A DNA stretch of 64,000 nt from positions 744,001-808,000 of the forward strand of contig CANMFO010000001.1 in NCBI GenBank assembly GCA_947497245.1. Reading direction: 5' to 3'. The stretch is from an uncultured Flavobacteriaceae bacterium (GTDB taxonomy: Bacteria > Bacteroidota > Bacteroidia > Flavobacteriales > Flavobacteriaceae). This document shows positions 1 through 7,164 of this stretch, piece after piece (position 1 is the stretch's first letter; each line of letters opens with the position of its first letter). The translations under genes were made by a program, and so were the position numbers. A model generated the notes under the pieces. It did not search any database, had not been told where the DNA came from, and was given only the letters and a program-made list of their open reading frames with translations.

Positions 1-234
1 GAAAGCCGGGCCAGCAATTCCAATTGTCAGATCTTGTAGGTACGAGATGAGAAGGGCCGTCCATGCTGTTGGATATCCATGGCAATGGCAGGACATATTG
101 GAGAAAAAAGTTCTTCCCCGGGCAACCTTTTAGGTGATATGGACGTCTAGAGAAGTAAGCGGTACGCCCCGTTTGATCGCTAGGATCTTAATGCTCGTGC
201 CCCGGATTTTATGGACATCAAAAACGAACTGAAA
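1..234. other. window edge, no supported gene
   Basis: No gene can be supported here. One frame (2..133) is open from the window edge and ends in a stop at 131-133. It could be the tail of a gene that starts outside the window, but its translation shows no recognisable motif. Confidence 0.3.
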
Positions 235-816
235 ATGAAAAAAACAACAATTATTGTACTTATCGGACTTTTGACGATGTCCACATTGACTGCACAGCAT
301 TCGGAACAGCGGGAACTCGAAGATTTTCACAGGGTACAATTGGACGGGAACATCAGGCTATTCCTGATTCAGGGCGAATACCCATCGGTTCTTCTCGAAA
401 CCAGAAGGGAAAGGCATTTGCAGGATTACGTGACCGAAGTACGCAATGGCACGTTGCACCTCTACTTCAAGAACAAACACCATAACGATCATAAGGTAAA
501 AGTATATCTCAACCACACGGGAATCGACAACCTCCATATGGACGGTTTCGTACGGCTGAGGTCCGATGATCCCATATCGGAGGAAACTCTTACCATTAAA
601 GGGGACGGTTTTATTACCGGACGGGTGGCCGTAGACGTGGAAGATCTGCAAATTAACCTGGACGGCTTCACCAGCTTTACCGTTTCCGGAACGGCCCAAC
701 GGGCGAATTTGCGTGTTGATGGTTTTGGCAAGATCGATGCAAAACACTTGGAAGTGGGAAGCGTGCGCAAATCTGGGGACGGACTTACCATGATCAGGCT
801 TGACCCTGACCGGTAA
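235..816 (+). CDS. DUF2807 (GIN domain) secreted protein
   Basis: Secreted protein of the DUF2807 / head-GIN family, 193 residues from the ATG at 235. A signal peptide covers about residues 1-20 (MKK, hydrophobic core, cleavage near TAQ). The remainder is short beta-strand repeats in which D-G-F recurs four times (HMDGF, KGDGF, NLDGF, RVDGF), as expected for a stacked beta structure. An in-frame ATG at 211 would add eight polar residues before the signal peptide, so 235 is preferred. The family is common in Bacteroidota and described as adhesin-like, but its role is not established. It converges on the FMN reductase gene with 34 bp between the two. Confidence 0.8.
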   Translation: MKKTTIIVLIGLLTMSTLTAQHSEQRELEDFHRVQLDGNIRLFLIQGEYPSVLLETRRERHLQDYVTEVRNGTLHLYFKNKHHNDHKVKVYLNHTGIDNLHMDGFVRLRSDDPISEETLTIKGDGFITGRVAVDVEDLQINLDGFTSFTVSGTAQRANLRVDGFGKIDAKHLEVGSVRKSGDGLTMIRLDPDR

Positions 817-850
817 CCCAAAGAAAATGGGTCCTAGGCGGGCTTTGGAG

Positions 851-1381
851 CTAAATTGCTTCTTGCAGCAACATAATTTTTTGATCGAGCTCACGCTGTA
901 ATGTGCTGTTGGTCAATCCGTCTTTTGAGAAATTGATATGGAAAGAGGGTAGGGAGAAGTCGGCGACGATGTTTCCGCCCAAATGGGGAAACGAGGATTT
1001 GGCAGCTTGCAGCACACTTGTGCCGCCCCTTGCTCCCGGAGAGGTGGCCATTAACAACATGGGTTTCCCTTTCCATACGTTCTTGTCGATTCTGGACAAC
1101 CAATCATAGGCATTTTTGAAGGCGGCGGTATAGGAACCATTGTGTTCGCCAAGTGAAATTATCAGTCCATCCGCCGACTCAAAAAGGGCATCGAGTTTCG
1201 TGGCGTCCTCCGGAATGCCATTTTCAGTTTCTGTGTCTATACCGTAAAGGGGTAGCTTAAAATCGTTGAGATCAAGGATCAAGGGCGCTACATTCTCCAT
1301 TCGCCCGGCAGCGTAGGCCACCAGCGACTTATTGATGGATTTCTTACTGTTGCTCCCACCCAGTGCAATTATTTTCTTCAT
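851..1381 (-). CDS. NADPH-dependent FMN reductase family protein
   Basis: Flavodoxin-fold NAD(P)H-dependent FMN/quinone reductase, 176 residues, the usual size for the family. The N-terminal phosphate-binding loop is visible (ALGGSNSKKSINKSL, residues 6-20). The flavin-contact segment GEHNGSYTAAFKNAYDW follows near residue 80 and SPGARGG near residue 114. No signal peptide, so cytoplasmic. It starts 1 bp after the stop of the MarR gene and is almost certainly co-transcribed with it. This is a common arrangement in which the MarR protein controls a quinone or flavin reductase. The substrate is not deducible. Confidence 0.88.
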   Translation of the reverse strand: MKKIIALGGSNSKKSINKSLVAYAAGRMENVAPLILDLNDFKLPLYGIDTETENGIPEDATKLDALFESADGLIISLGEHNGSYTAAFKNAYDWLSRIDKNVWKGKPMLLMATSPGARGGTSVLQAAKSSFPHLGGNIVADFSLPSFHINFSKDGLTNSTLQRELDQKIMLLQEAI

Positions 1382-1382
1382 A

Positions 1383-1802
1383 CTAATTTCCCTTGAGTTT
1401 TTGTATCAATAACCTCAGCGTTTCCAATTCTTCCAAAGAAAGATTTTGCATCATCGGTTTATGAAAACCTTCGACTTTTTTATCCAGTTTTTTTAATAGT
1501 TCCGATCCTTCTTTGGTAATGACAATATCCATTTTACGTCGGTCATCCGGACAAAGAGTGCGTTCTACCAGCCCTTTTGTGCACAATTTGTCAACAATTC
1601 GGGTTACGTTGCTCGAACGCTGCACCATTTGTTCCAAGATGGTGTTGACCGAAACGGGCCGACCTTTGGCGCCACGCAGTATCCGAAGTACGTTGAACTG
1701 CGGTTCATAGATGTCATATTCCTTGAGCTCCTTGGATATCGAATCGGTGATCCAATGTCCGGTCCGTATTATTTCGTGAACCGTGTTGTAGTATCCGTCC
1801 AT
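1383..1802 (-). CDS. MarR family transcriptional regulator
   Basis: Winged-helix regulator of 139 residues. The recognition region reads S-V-N-T-I-L-E-Q-M followed by SSNVTRIVDKL, and the wing carries the family signature DDRRKMDIVITKEG at about residues 98-111. MarR proteins bind as dimers to short palindromes and respond to phenolics or oxidants. The gene is first in an operon with the FMN reductase. A candidate operator (TTGT-N4-ACAA) overlaps its own -7 box at 1817-1833, so autoregulation is likely by inference. Confidence 0.9.
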   Translation of the reverse strand: MDGYYNTVHEIIRTGHWITDSISKELKEYDIYEPQFNVLRILRGAKGRPVSVNTILEQMVQRSSNVTRIVDKLCTKGLVERTLCPDDRRKMDIVITKEGSELLKKLDKKVEGFHKPMMQNLSLEELETLRLLIQKLKGN

Positions 1803-1816
1803 TACATGTACATTAA

Positions 1817-1833
1817 TTGTTGATACAAACCTA
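1817..1833 (-). promoter_or_regulatory. promoter -7 box overlapping candidate MarR operator
   Basis: Read on the minus strand, TAGGTTTG (1826-1833) fits the Bacteroidota -7 consensus TAnnTTTG and lies 23 bp ahead of the MarR start. The inverted repeat TTGT-N4-ACAA (1817-1828) overlaps it. This placement suits a repressor site. No convincing -33 TTTG is seen at the usual distance. Confidence 0.45.
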
Positions 1834-1977
1834 TAAATTATTTTTCAAGCGCCCATGGCCCTGGAAGTTTCTTAGGAGGCAATATATGCTGAAGACAGCT
1901 GATTCGATTCAGAGGTAAGCGATATGTGGCCCAGAGGTTTTCACGGTCCATGAACCAGATTGCCCCCCCTTTGGAAG

Positions 1978-2367
1978 TTAAATCAGGTATAGGGCGATAA
2001 TAAGAACATTGAATACAACGCTGACAAGCAGGAGGTTGAACACGATCCTAGGTTTTTGTTGGGCCAAAACCGCACCGTTAAAACCCATACATAGAATCGT
2101 CACCAAAAAAAGCTGGGCCAAAAGTGCCATTTTGGAGGCATTGCCCATTAGGATCAACATGGCCGCAACCGACCCGATACAGCTTTGCCCGATAATAGCA
2201 ATCGCGGCATAGCCCATTTGTTCCTTTTTGAACTCTTCCAGTAGGGAATGGTATAGTTTCGAACTATGGCGGCGTATTCCGGAATGGCTTGCCCGTTCTC
2301 TTTTTATGGTACCCTGCATTGGGGTTTTCGTAAAATTTTGTTTTGCTGGGATCTCGTATTTTTCCAT
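1978..2367 (-). CDS. small membrane protein linked to truncated haemoglobin
   Basis: Unrecognised 129-residue protein. The first half is basic and soluble (MEKYEIPAKQ..., with an S-R/K-rich stretch). The second half holds two or three hydrophobic segments (GYAAIAIIGQSCIGSVAAML; LLAQLFLVTILCMGF; IVFNLLLVSVVFNVLIIALY). The start at 2367 is chosen because the frame upstream overlaps the haemoglobin gene and shows no coding character. It follows the truncated haemoglobin gene by 43 bp in the same direction and is probably co-transcribed. A role with the globin is inferred from position only. Confidence 0.65.
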   Translation of the reverse strand: MEKYEIPAKQNFTKTPMQGTIKRERASHSGIRRHSSKLYHSLLEEFKKEQMGYAAIAIIGQSCIGSVAAMLILMGNASKMALLAQLFLVTILCMGFNGAVLAQQKPRIVFNLLLVSVVFNVLIIALYLI

Positions 2368-2410
2368 AATGTGGCGTTTTGTTCTAAATGTCGGGGCATA
2401 CCAAGGATTG

Positions 2411-2800
2411 CTATGCCAAAGGTCTTGGGTCACGGTTTCTGTGTTGGGCGATTTTATGCTGGAACATATCGGCAATTTTGACCGCTCTCCACTTGGCCTC
2501 GTCGGCAATGGGGCCGACAAAATTTTCATCGATCGTCTTGTGGAAAAGGAACAGCCATCGTTCAAAATGTGCTTCAGAAACGGGTAGATTGATATGATGT
2601 ACCAAGGGATTTCCCCGATAAGCGGTTTCATGGAACAGGACCGTTTGCCAAAAGCGGTACATTTTGTCGAGGTGTTCCGGCCAATTTTCCCTGATGGCCC
2701 CATTGAAAATGCCCCCTAAAATGGCATCTTTTCTGACTGCGGAATAGAAAGTATCCACCATCAATTCGATATCCTTTCGCGTTTTTATTTCCTTTACCAT
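2411..2800 (-). CDS. group III truncated haemoglobin
   Basis: Small globin of 129 residues. The family pattern is clear: DTFYSAVRKD in the B-helix region, the conserved F-W-x-x-V-L-F segment, and the proximal-histidine block EAHFERWLFLF. Such proteins bind O2 or NO in the cytoplasm. The neighbouring Rrf2 regulator (many are Fe-S, NO or redox sensors) supports a role in nitrosative or oxygen stress. There is a 100-bp gap to the Rrf2 gene. On the minus strand a TAATTTTG box at 2881-2888 may give the globin gene its own promoter. Confidence 0.88.
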   Translation of the reverse strand: MVKEIKTRKDIELMVDTFYSAVRKDAILGGIFNGAIRENWPEHLDKMYRFWQTVLFHETAYRGNPLVHHINLPVSEAHFERWLFLFHKTIDENFVGPIADEAKWRAVKIADMFQHKIAQHRNRDPRPLA

Positions 2801-2900
2801 TAAAAGCTATTTTTTAATGTTTAACGTTTTGTTTGGCTCTTCCCGGGCAGCCTTTTAATCTGATATTATGACCTTTTTATCAAAATTAAGATCAATTTTT

Positions 2901-3335
2901 TTATCGTTTAAGACAGGTTTGCCCCAGTTCCAGACCACTGGCCAATTCGAATAGACTGGTATTTTCGAGCATCCGTTTTAACTCTTCCCTAACGACGGCG
3001 AATTTTTCATGGATGGGACACGGTCTCTTTTCATTGCATCTCTTAAGTCCAAGTCCACAGCCTTCATATACCGAGTTTCCGTCTATTGCGAATACGATGG
3101 CACTGAGTTTAAGGGCATCGATTCGTTCTTCCTCGATCTGAAAACCACCTGTTGGGCCCTTTACGGAATCCAACAGGCCGGCTTTTGCCAGTTGATGTAG
3201 GATCTTAGCGGTAAAGGCCGTGGGGGAATCGATTTCCTCCGCGATATCCTTTAGGCTTACACGTCGATGCTGCAGGGATTGCTGTGCGATATAAACGCAG
3301 GCCTTTATTCCGTATTCACATGCTTTGGAAAACAT
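2901..3335 (-). CDS. Rrf2 family transcriptional regulator
   Basis: Rrf2 winged-helix regulator, 144 residues from the ATG at 3335. The frame stays open further upstream but that part crosses the palindrome and does not look coding. The family start MFSKACEYGIKA and the helix-turn-helix region ISLKDIA-like (VSLKDIAEEIDSP) are present. Three cysteines occur in the effector region (C-G-L-G-L-K-R-C-N-E-K-R-P-C, residues about 100-113), the spacing typical of Fe-S ligands in NsrR/IscR-type members. It heads the haemoglobin operon and is preceded by a perfect inverted repeat at 3375-3404. Confidence 0.88.
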   Translation of the reverse strand: MFSKACEYGIKACVYIAQQSLQHRRVSLKDIAEEIDSPTAFTAKILHQLAKAGLLDSVKGPTGGFQIEEERIDALKLSAIVFAIDGNSVYEGCGLGLKRCNEKRPCPIHEKFAVVREELKRMLENTSLFELASGLELGQTCLKR

Positions 3336-3374
3336 TGGGTCCAAGTTAAAGATCGGTGTAAAGATAGGTCTTTT

Positions 3375-3404
3375 TTTATTTCTGACAAACTTGTCAGAAA
3401 TAAA
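3375..3404. promoter_or_regulatory. perfect 14-bp-arm palindrome, candidate Rrf2 operator
   Basis: Arms TTTATTTCTGACAA (3375-3388) and TTGTCAGAAATAAA (3391-3404) are perfect reverse complements separated by AC. The element lies 40-69 bp upstream of the Rrf2 start and in the gap before the rightward VTC gene. It is far more symmetric than chance in this intergenic stretch. The simplest reading is the operator of the adjacent Rrf2 protein. Confidence 0.65.
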
Positions 3405-3589
3405 CGGTGCAGTTGGGTATTGTCGGAATGGGGGAGAACGGACACTGATCGTCCCAAGCGCATCGTTCACCGAGAAGTTGGTGCCGTTCACTGAAAACCG
3501 CCGGGAGCGATTCAACCTTTGGCCGGGTCTGTCGTCCAATGGGAAGGAGGTAACGAGCGCGCTCTTTGCCGCCCCAAAACGGTATCAGC

Positions 3590-4339
3590 ATGAAGCAGGA
3601 CATAAAACCACGGATACAGGGTTACGATCCCATTTCGTTGGAAGAAATGAACGGAACGGCCCTGATGAAACGGACCGATACCAAGTTCTTGGTTCCGTTG
3701 TCCCTACTGGCGCCACTATTGGCAGCGCTTGAAAGGGAGTATAGGATATTGGAGGTAAACGGAAAGCGGGTCATGCGGTATTCCTCCCTGTATTTTGATA
3801 CGGTCGACAATAGGTTCTACCACGACCACCACAATGGAAAAAACAACCGGACGAAGATCAGGATCCGAAAATATGTGGATTCTGGTCGTTGCTTTCTCGA
3901 AGTAAAGCGGAAGAACGCTAAGGGGGTAACCGATAAATCCAGAACGGCAATCCATGATTTTGAGTTCGACCTATCGGAATCGGCCATGGACTTTATTACG
4001 GAAATGACCTCACGAACCTATGATCTGACCCCCAGGATGTGGAACGACTTCAGCCGAATCACTTTGGTGAATACGGCCGAACAGGAAAGGGTCACCATAG
4101 ATTTAGGGCTTTCCTTTAGCATGGACGTGTTTGAAAAGCGCTTTGACGACCTGGTCATTGTAGAGGTAAAACAGGAGCGATTTAAAAGAAGTTCGCCCAT
4201 TGTCCAGGTGCTGAGATCGTTCAAACACCATCCGTACAGCATCAGCAAATACTGCGTTGGGATGGTGGTCCTCTACAAGGGGTTGAAGTACAACAGGTTC
4301 AAGCGAAAATTGATCAGAATAAAAAAGATAGCGAATTGA
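3590..4339 (+). CDS. VTC-domain (polyphosphate polymerase domain) protein
   Basis: VTC-domain protein of 249 residues from the ATG at 3590. An upstream in-frame start at 3566 is possible but weaker. Typical tunnel-domain features are seen: K-R-x-D-x-K-F near residue 28, YSSLYFDT, RTKIRIRKY with F-L-E-V-K-R-K (substrate-binding basic residues), and V-I-V-E-V-K-Q near the end. In yeast the domain polymerises polyphosphate. For bacterial members beside DUF4956 and CotH the substrate is not established. No signal peptide, so cytoplasmic. The next gene starts 2 bp downstream, indicating an operon. Confidence 0.85.
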   Translation: MKQDIKPRIQGYDPISLEEMNGTALMKRTDTKFLVPLSLLAPLLAALEREYRILEVNGKRVMRYSSLYFDTVDNRFYHDHHNGKNNRTKIRIRKYVDSGRCFLEVKRKNAKGVTDKSRTAIHDFEFDLSESAMDFITEMTSRTYDLTPRMWNDFSRITLVNTAEQERVTIDLGLSFSMDVFEKRFDDLVIVEVKQERFKRSSPIVQVLRSFKHHPYSISKYCVGMVVLYKGLKYNRFKRKLIRIKKIAN

Positions 4340-4341
4340 CT

Positions 4342-4944
4342 ATGGAATTTTTGGACATCCCCATTTTTGACGACGATTTTTTCAAGATGCTGTTCCGCTT
4401 TGGGATCAACATCATCTTTTTGACCCAGATCATCTGGTTCCTTTACTATAAAAAATCAAAACGAAAAGATTATCTGTTCACCTATTACATGATCAGCATC
4501 ATCGTTTTCTTCCTGTGCTTTACGCTCAAAAAGTACGAACTGGATATTGGCATGGCCCTGGGGCTGTTCGCCATTTTCGGAATTATCCGCTACCGCACCG
4601 ATCCCATTGCCATCAAGGAAATGACCTATTTGTTCGTGGTCATCGGGGTGTCCGTCATCAACGCGCTGGCCAACAGCAAGATGAGCTATGCGGAGATCAT
4701 TACCGGAAATCTGATCATCGTGATTTCCATCACCCTCATTGAAAGGTACTGGCTCCTACAACACGAAGTGTCCAAACAGATCGTCTATGAGAACATGGAA
4801 AACATTGGCCCCGAGCGGTACGCTGCACTGAAATTGGACCTGGAACGTAGGACGGGCCTTTCCATCAACAGGGTCACCATCGGGGATATCGATTTTTTAA
4901 AGGATACCGCCGTCATAACCATTTATTACTACAACGGAACCTAA
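4342..4944 (+). CDS. DUF4956 membrane protein
   Basis: Polytopic inner-membrane protein of 200 residues. Hydrophobic helices occupy about residues 15-35, 45-65, 70-90, 95-115 and 120-140, with the family signature ALGLFAIFGIIRYRTDPI after the second helix. A soluble C-terminal domain ends in AVITIYYYNGT. ATG 4342 is preferred over the TTG at 4336, which overlaps the VTC stop. DUF4956 genes are known to accompany VTC-domain genes, so the two probably form a membrane-bound complex. The biochemical role is unknown. Confidence 0.85.
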   Translation: MEFLDIPIFDDDFFKMLFRFGINIIFLTQIIWFLYYKKSKRKDYLFTYYMISIIVFFLCFTLKKYELDIGMALGLFAIFGIIRYRTDPIAIKEMTYLFVVIGVSVINALANSKMSYAEIITGNLIIVISITLIERYWLLQHEVSKQIVYENMENIGPERYAALKLDLERRTGLSINRVTIGDIDFLKDTAVITIYYYNGT

Positions 4945-4962
4945 CATCAAGAGCAGACCCTT

Positions 4963-5661
4963 ATGAAGCGCATGGAACGCAGCTTGTTATCGATTTCAAT
5001 ATTGGCCCTTTTTACTGTGGGCCCGGGGCACGCCCAGGAAGTTAGGGACCTGGAGTCCTGGACCACGATCGGACTGGAATACGAGCCCCATAAAAAGTGG
5101 TCGATGGGCCTGGAAGGACAGTTACGGTTGGACAACAACAGTTCCGAAATAGATGAGTATTTCGGGCAATTGGAGGCGGAATACATGCTTTTCAGAGGCC
5201 TTGGGCTGGGGGGCGGGATCCGTTATATCCGGGAGAACGACAACGAAGGGAACGTACAGGGGTACGAAAACCACTTTAGGTTTCACTTGGATGCCAAATA
5301 TAAACACAAAATCAAGGATTTCTCCCTGGGTTATAGGCTCCGCTATCAGAACAGAAACGAATTGGGCCTCTCCACAGATGACGGGGACTTTACAGTACAG
5401 CGTGTCCGTTTAAGGGGCTCACTGGGCTACAACATCAAAGGATGGAAACTGGATCCGAAGTTTTCGGCCGAGTTGTTCAACCGATTTCAAAACGGGGGTA
5501 CCAATGGTTTCGACAAATATCGTTTGACCCTGGGAACGGAGTACAAAATGAGACAGTTCGGAAAACTGGGCCTGTTCTATCGCATGGAAAAGGACATCGA
5601 CACCGACCTTCCTAAAACTAGCCACATTATTGGACTGAAATACATATACACCTTAAAATAA
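4963..5661 (+). CDS. DUF2490 outer-membrane beta-barrel protein
   Basis: Outer-membrane protein of 232 residues with a signal peptide (cleavage near GHAQ, residue 25). The rest consists of alternating amphipathic strands (WTTIGLEYEP, GLGGGIRYIRE, FSLGYRLRYQN, GLFYRMEKD), ending in an aromatic/hydrophobic strand (IIGLKYIYTL) as expected for BAM-inserted barrels. Matches the DUF2490 family by pattern. Third gene of the VTC operon, 18 bp after DUF4956 and immediately abutting CotH. Its link to the VTC/CotH proteins is positional. Confidence 0.8.
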   Translation: MKRMERSLLSISILALFTVGPGHAQEVRDLESWTTIGLEYEPHKKWSMGLEGQLRLDNNSSEIDEYFGQLEAEYMLFRGLGLGGGIRYIRENDNEGNVQGYENHFRFHLDAKYKHKIKDFSLGYRLRYQNRNELGLSTDDGDFTVQRVRLRGSLGYNIKGWKLDPKFSAELFNRFQNGGTNGFDKYRLTLGTEYKMRQFGKLGLFYRMEKDIDTDLPKTSHIIGLKYIYTLK

Positions 5662-7089
5662 ATGATTATGGGAACAATACACCTGAAAACACCTTTTTAT
5701 CTGTCATTGGCATTTTTGTGCCTGTCCTGTCAGAAGGATGCGACCGTTTCGGATACCGAAGCAGCGGCCGACCCTGGGACAGAGGTCATCGCCGGGGAGG
5801 GCCTGGCCGATTGGACCACCGAAACCCATTCCAACGAAGCGGTGGCCGATTACAGTACCGTTTTTGACCAGAGCAAGGTCAATCGATTGGATATTGTGCT
5901 CAGCGCAGAGGAATATGCGACCATGCAGAGCGATCTGGCCGGCTTGGCCGCCTCCAGTGGAGGGCCGGGAGGTGGAGGTCCTGGAGGAGGTGGTGGGGGA
6001 AACTTTGCCGATGAGAATCCGGTCTATGTTGCGGCCGATCTGTTTTTTAACGGCATCCAGTGGTACGAGGTGGGGCTGCGGTACAAGGGGAACTCCAGTC
6101 TGTATTCTTCGTACCAAGCGGGAATCGGAAAACTTCCGTTGCGGCTGAAGTTCGACAAGTTCGAGGATGAGTACCCCGAAATCAAGAACCAACGCTTTTA
6201 CGGCTTTAAGGACATTTCATTGAGCAACAACTACAAGGATGCATCCTTCATGCGCGAAAAGACCGCCACCGACATATTCAGGGAGTTTGGGGTCAAAGCA
6301 CCCCGATCGGCCTATTACGAGGTCTATGTGGATGCGGGGGAAGGCCCGACCTATTTTGGCCTGTACACCATGGTGGAAGTGGTGTTCGACACCATGCTGG
6401 CCGAACAGTTTGGGAGCGATTCGGGAAACTGCTACAAACCCGATGGCGAAGGGGCCCGATTTGGGGCGACCGGGTTCAATCTGGACGATTTTGAAAAAAA
6501 GACCAACGAGGACGAGGCCGATTGGAGCGATATCCAAGAGCTGTACGACGTCCTGCACGCGGCGACCAGGACCACAGATGGGGAACAGTGGAAAACCGAT
6601 CTGGAAGCCGTCTTCGACGTGGATGGCTTTATGAAGTACCTGGCCGTGAACAATACCATCCAAAACTGGGACACCTATGGCCGGATGACCCATAATTATT
6701 ACCTGTACCACGATCCGGCCGACGGTTTGATCAAATGGATCCCCTGGGACAACAACGAGGCCTTTACCGAAAGCGGTCCCCAAGGACCGCTATCCCTTGG
6801 AATGGACGAAGTGACCGACGATTGGCCCTTGATTTCGTATTTGATCGCGGTGGACGACTACCGGGCGATCTACGACAACTATGTCGCACAATTTATCGAG
6901 GGAACCTTCGAACCTTCCAAGATGGACGCGCAGTACAGTGGTCTGAATGGACTGATTTCATCCTCGGCCACGACAGAGACCGCAGGGTACACCTTTCTAA
7001 ACGGTAGCGGGAACTATGCCAGTGCCATAGCGGAGATCAAGGCGCACTGCGTCTCCAGGAACGCGGCCGCCATTGCCTATTTGGAATGA
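5662..7089 (+). CDS. CotH kinase family lipoprotein
   Basis: CotH-like protein of 475 residues with a lipoprotein signal (LCLSC, lipid-attachment Cys at residue 23). A glycine run of G/P residues (about 98-112) precedes the kinase-like domain. Conserved CotH blocks follow in order: RYKGNSS near 140, FYGFKDISLSNNYKDASFMRE near 180, an N-C-Y-K-P-D-G-E-G block near 257, and WIPWDNNEAF near 360, where the Asp/Asn are metal-binding positions in characterised CotH kinases. CotH phosphorylates proteins on Bacillus spores. Here the protein should be surface- or periplasm-exposed. An ATG at 5668 is an equal start candidate. Last gene of the VTC operon. Confidence 0.85.
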   Translation: MIMGTIHLKTPFYLSLAFLCLSCQKDATVSDTEAAADPGTEVIAGEGLADWTTETHSNEAVADYSTVFDQSKVNRLDIVLSAEEYATMQSDLAGLAASSGGPGGGGPGGGGGGNFADENPVYVAADLFFNGIQWYEVGLRYKGNSSLYSSYQAGIGKLPLRLKFDKFEDEYPEIKNQRFYGFKDISLSNNYKDASFMREKTATDIFREFGVKAPRSAYYEVYVDAGEGPTYFGLYTMVEVVFDTMLAEQFGSDSGNCYKPDGEGARFGATGFNLDDFEKKTNEDEADWSDIQELYDVLHAATRTTDGEQWKTDLEAVFDVDGFMKYLAVNNTIQNWDTYGRMTHNYYLYHDPADGLIKWIPWDNNEAFTESGPQGPLSLGMDEVTDDWPLISYLIAVDDYRAIYDNYVAQFIEGTFEPSKMDAQYSGLNGLISSSATTETAGYTFLNGSGNYASAIAEIKAHCVSRNAAAIAYLE

Positions 7090-7138
7090 TCCGATAGGGA
7101 ACGAAATACAGGTGGCTTTAATTATTTTAATAGCTTTA

Positions 7139-7164
7139 CCATACCGTCAAGGCTAGAGGTATGG
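7139..7164 (+). promoter_or_regulatory. inverted repeat enclosing the start codon of the AraC gene
   Basis: CCATACC (7139-7145) and GGTATGG (7158-7164) are perfect reverse complements with a 12-nt loop. The right arm contains the ATG at 7161-7163. In RNA the start codon would be paired, suggesting translational control. As DNA it could be a regulator site. Confidence 0.4.

Noticed and set aside
2411-2703. Longer reading of the small membrane protein starting at 2703
   Set aside because: The added 112 residues overlap the haemoglobin gene in another frame and have no protein-like features. ATG 2367 is the sensible start.
114-2872. Similar 20-30 bp stretches CCCGGGCAACCTTTTA (near 117) and CCCGGGCAGCCTTTTA (near 2841)
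   Set aside because: A one-mismatch 16-mer pair is expected by chance several times in 64 kb, and no further copies or borders were found.
3336-3539. N-terminal extension of the Rrf2 gene to 3539
   Set aside because: It crosses the perfect palindrome and a probable promoter, and family members start at the MFSKACEYGIKA position.
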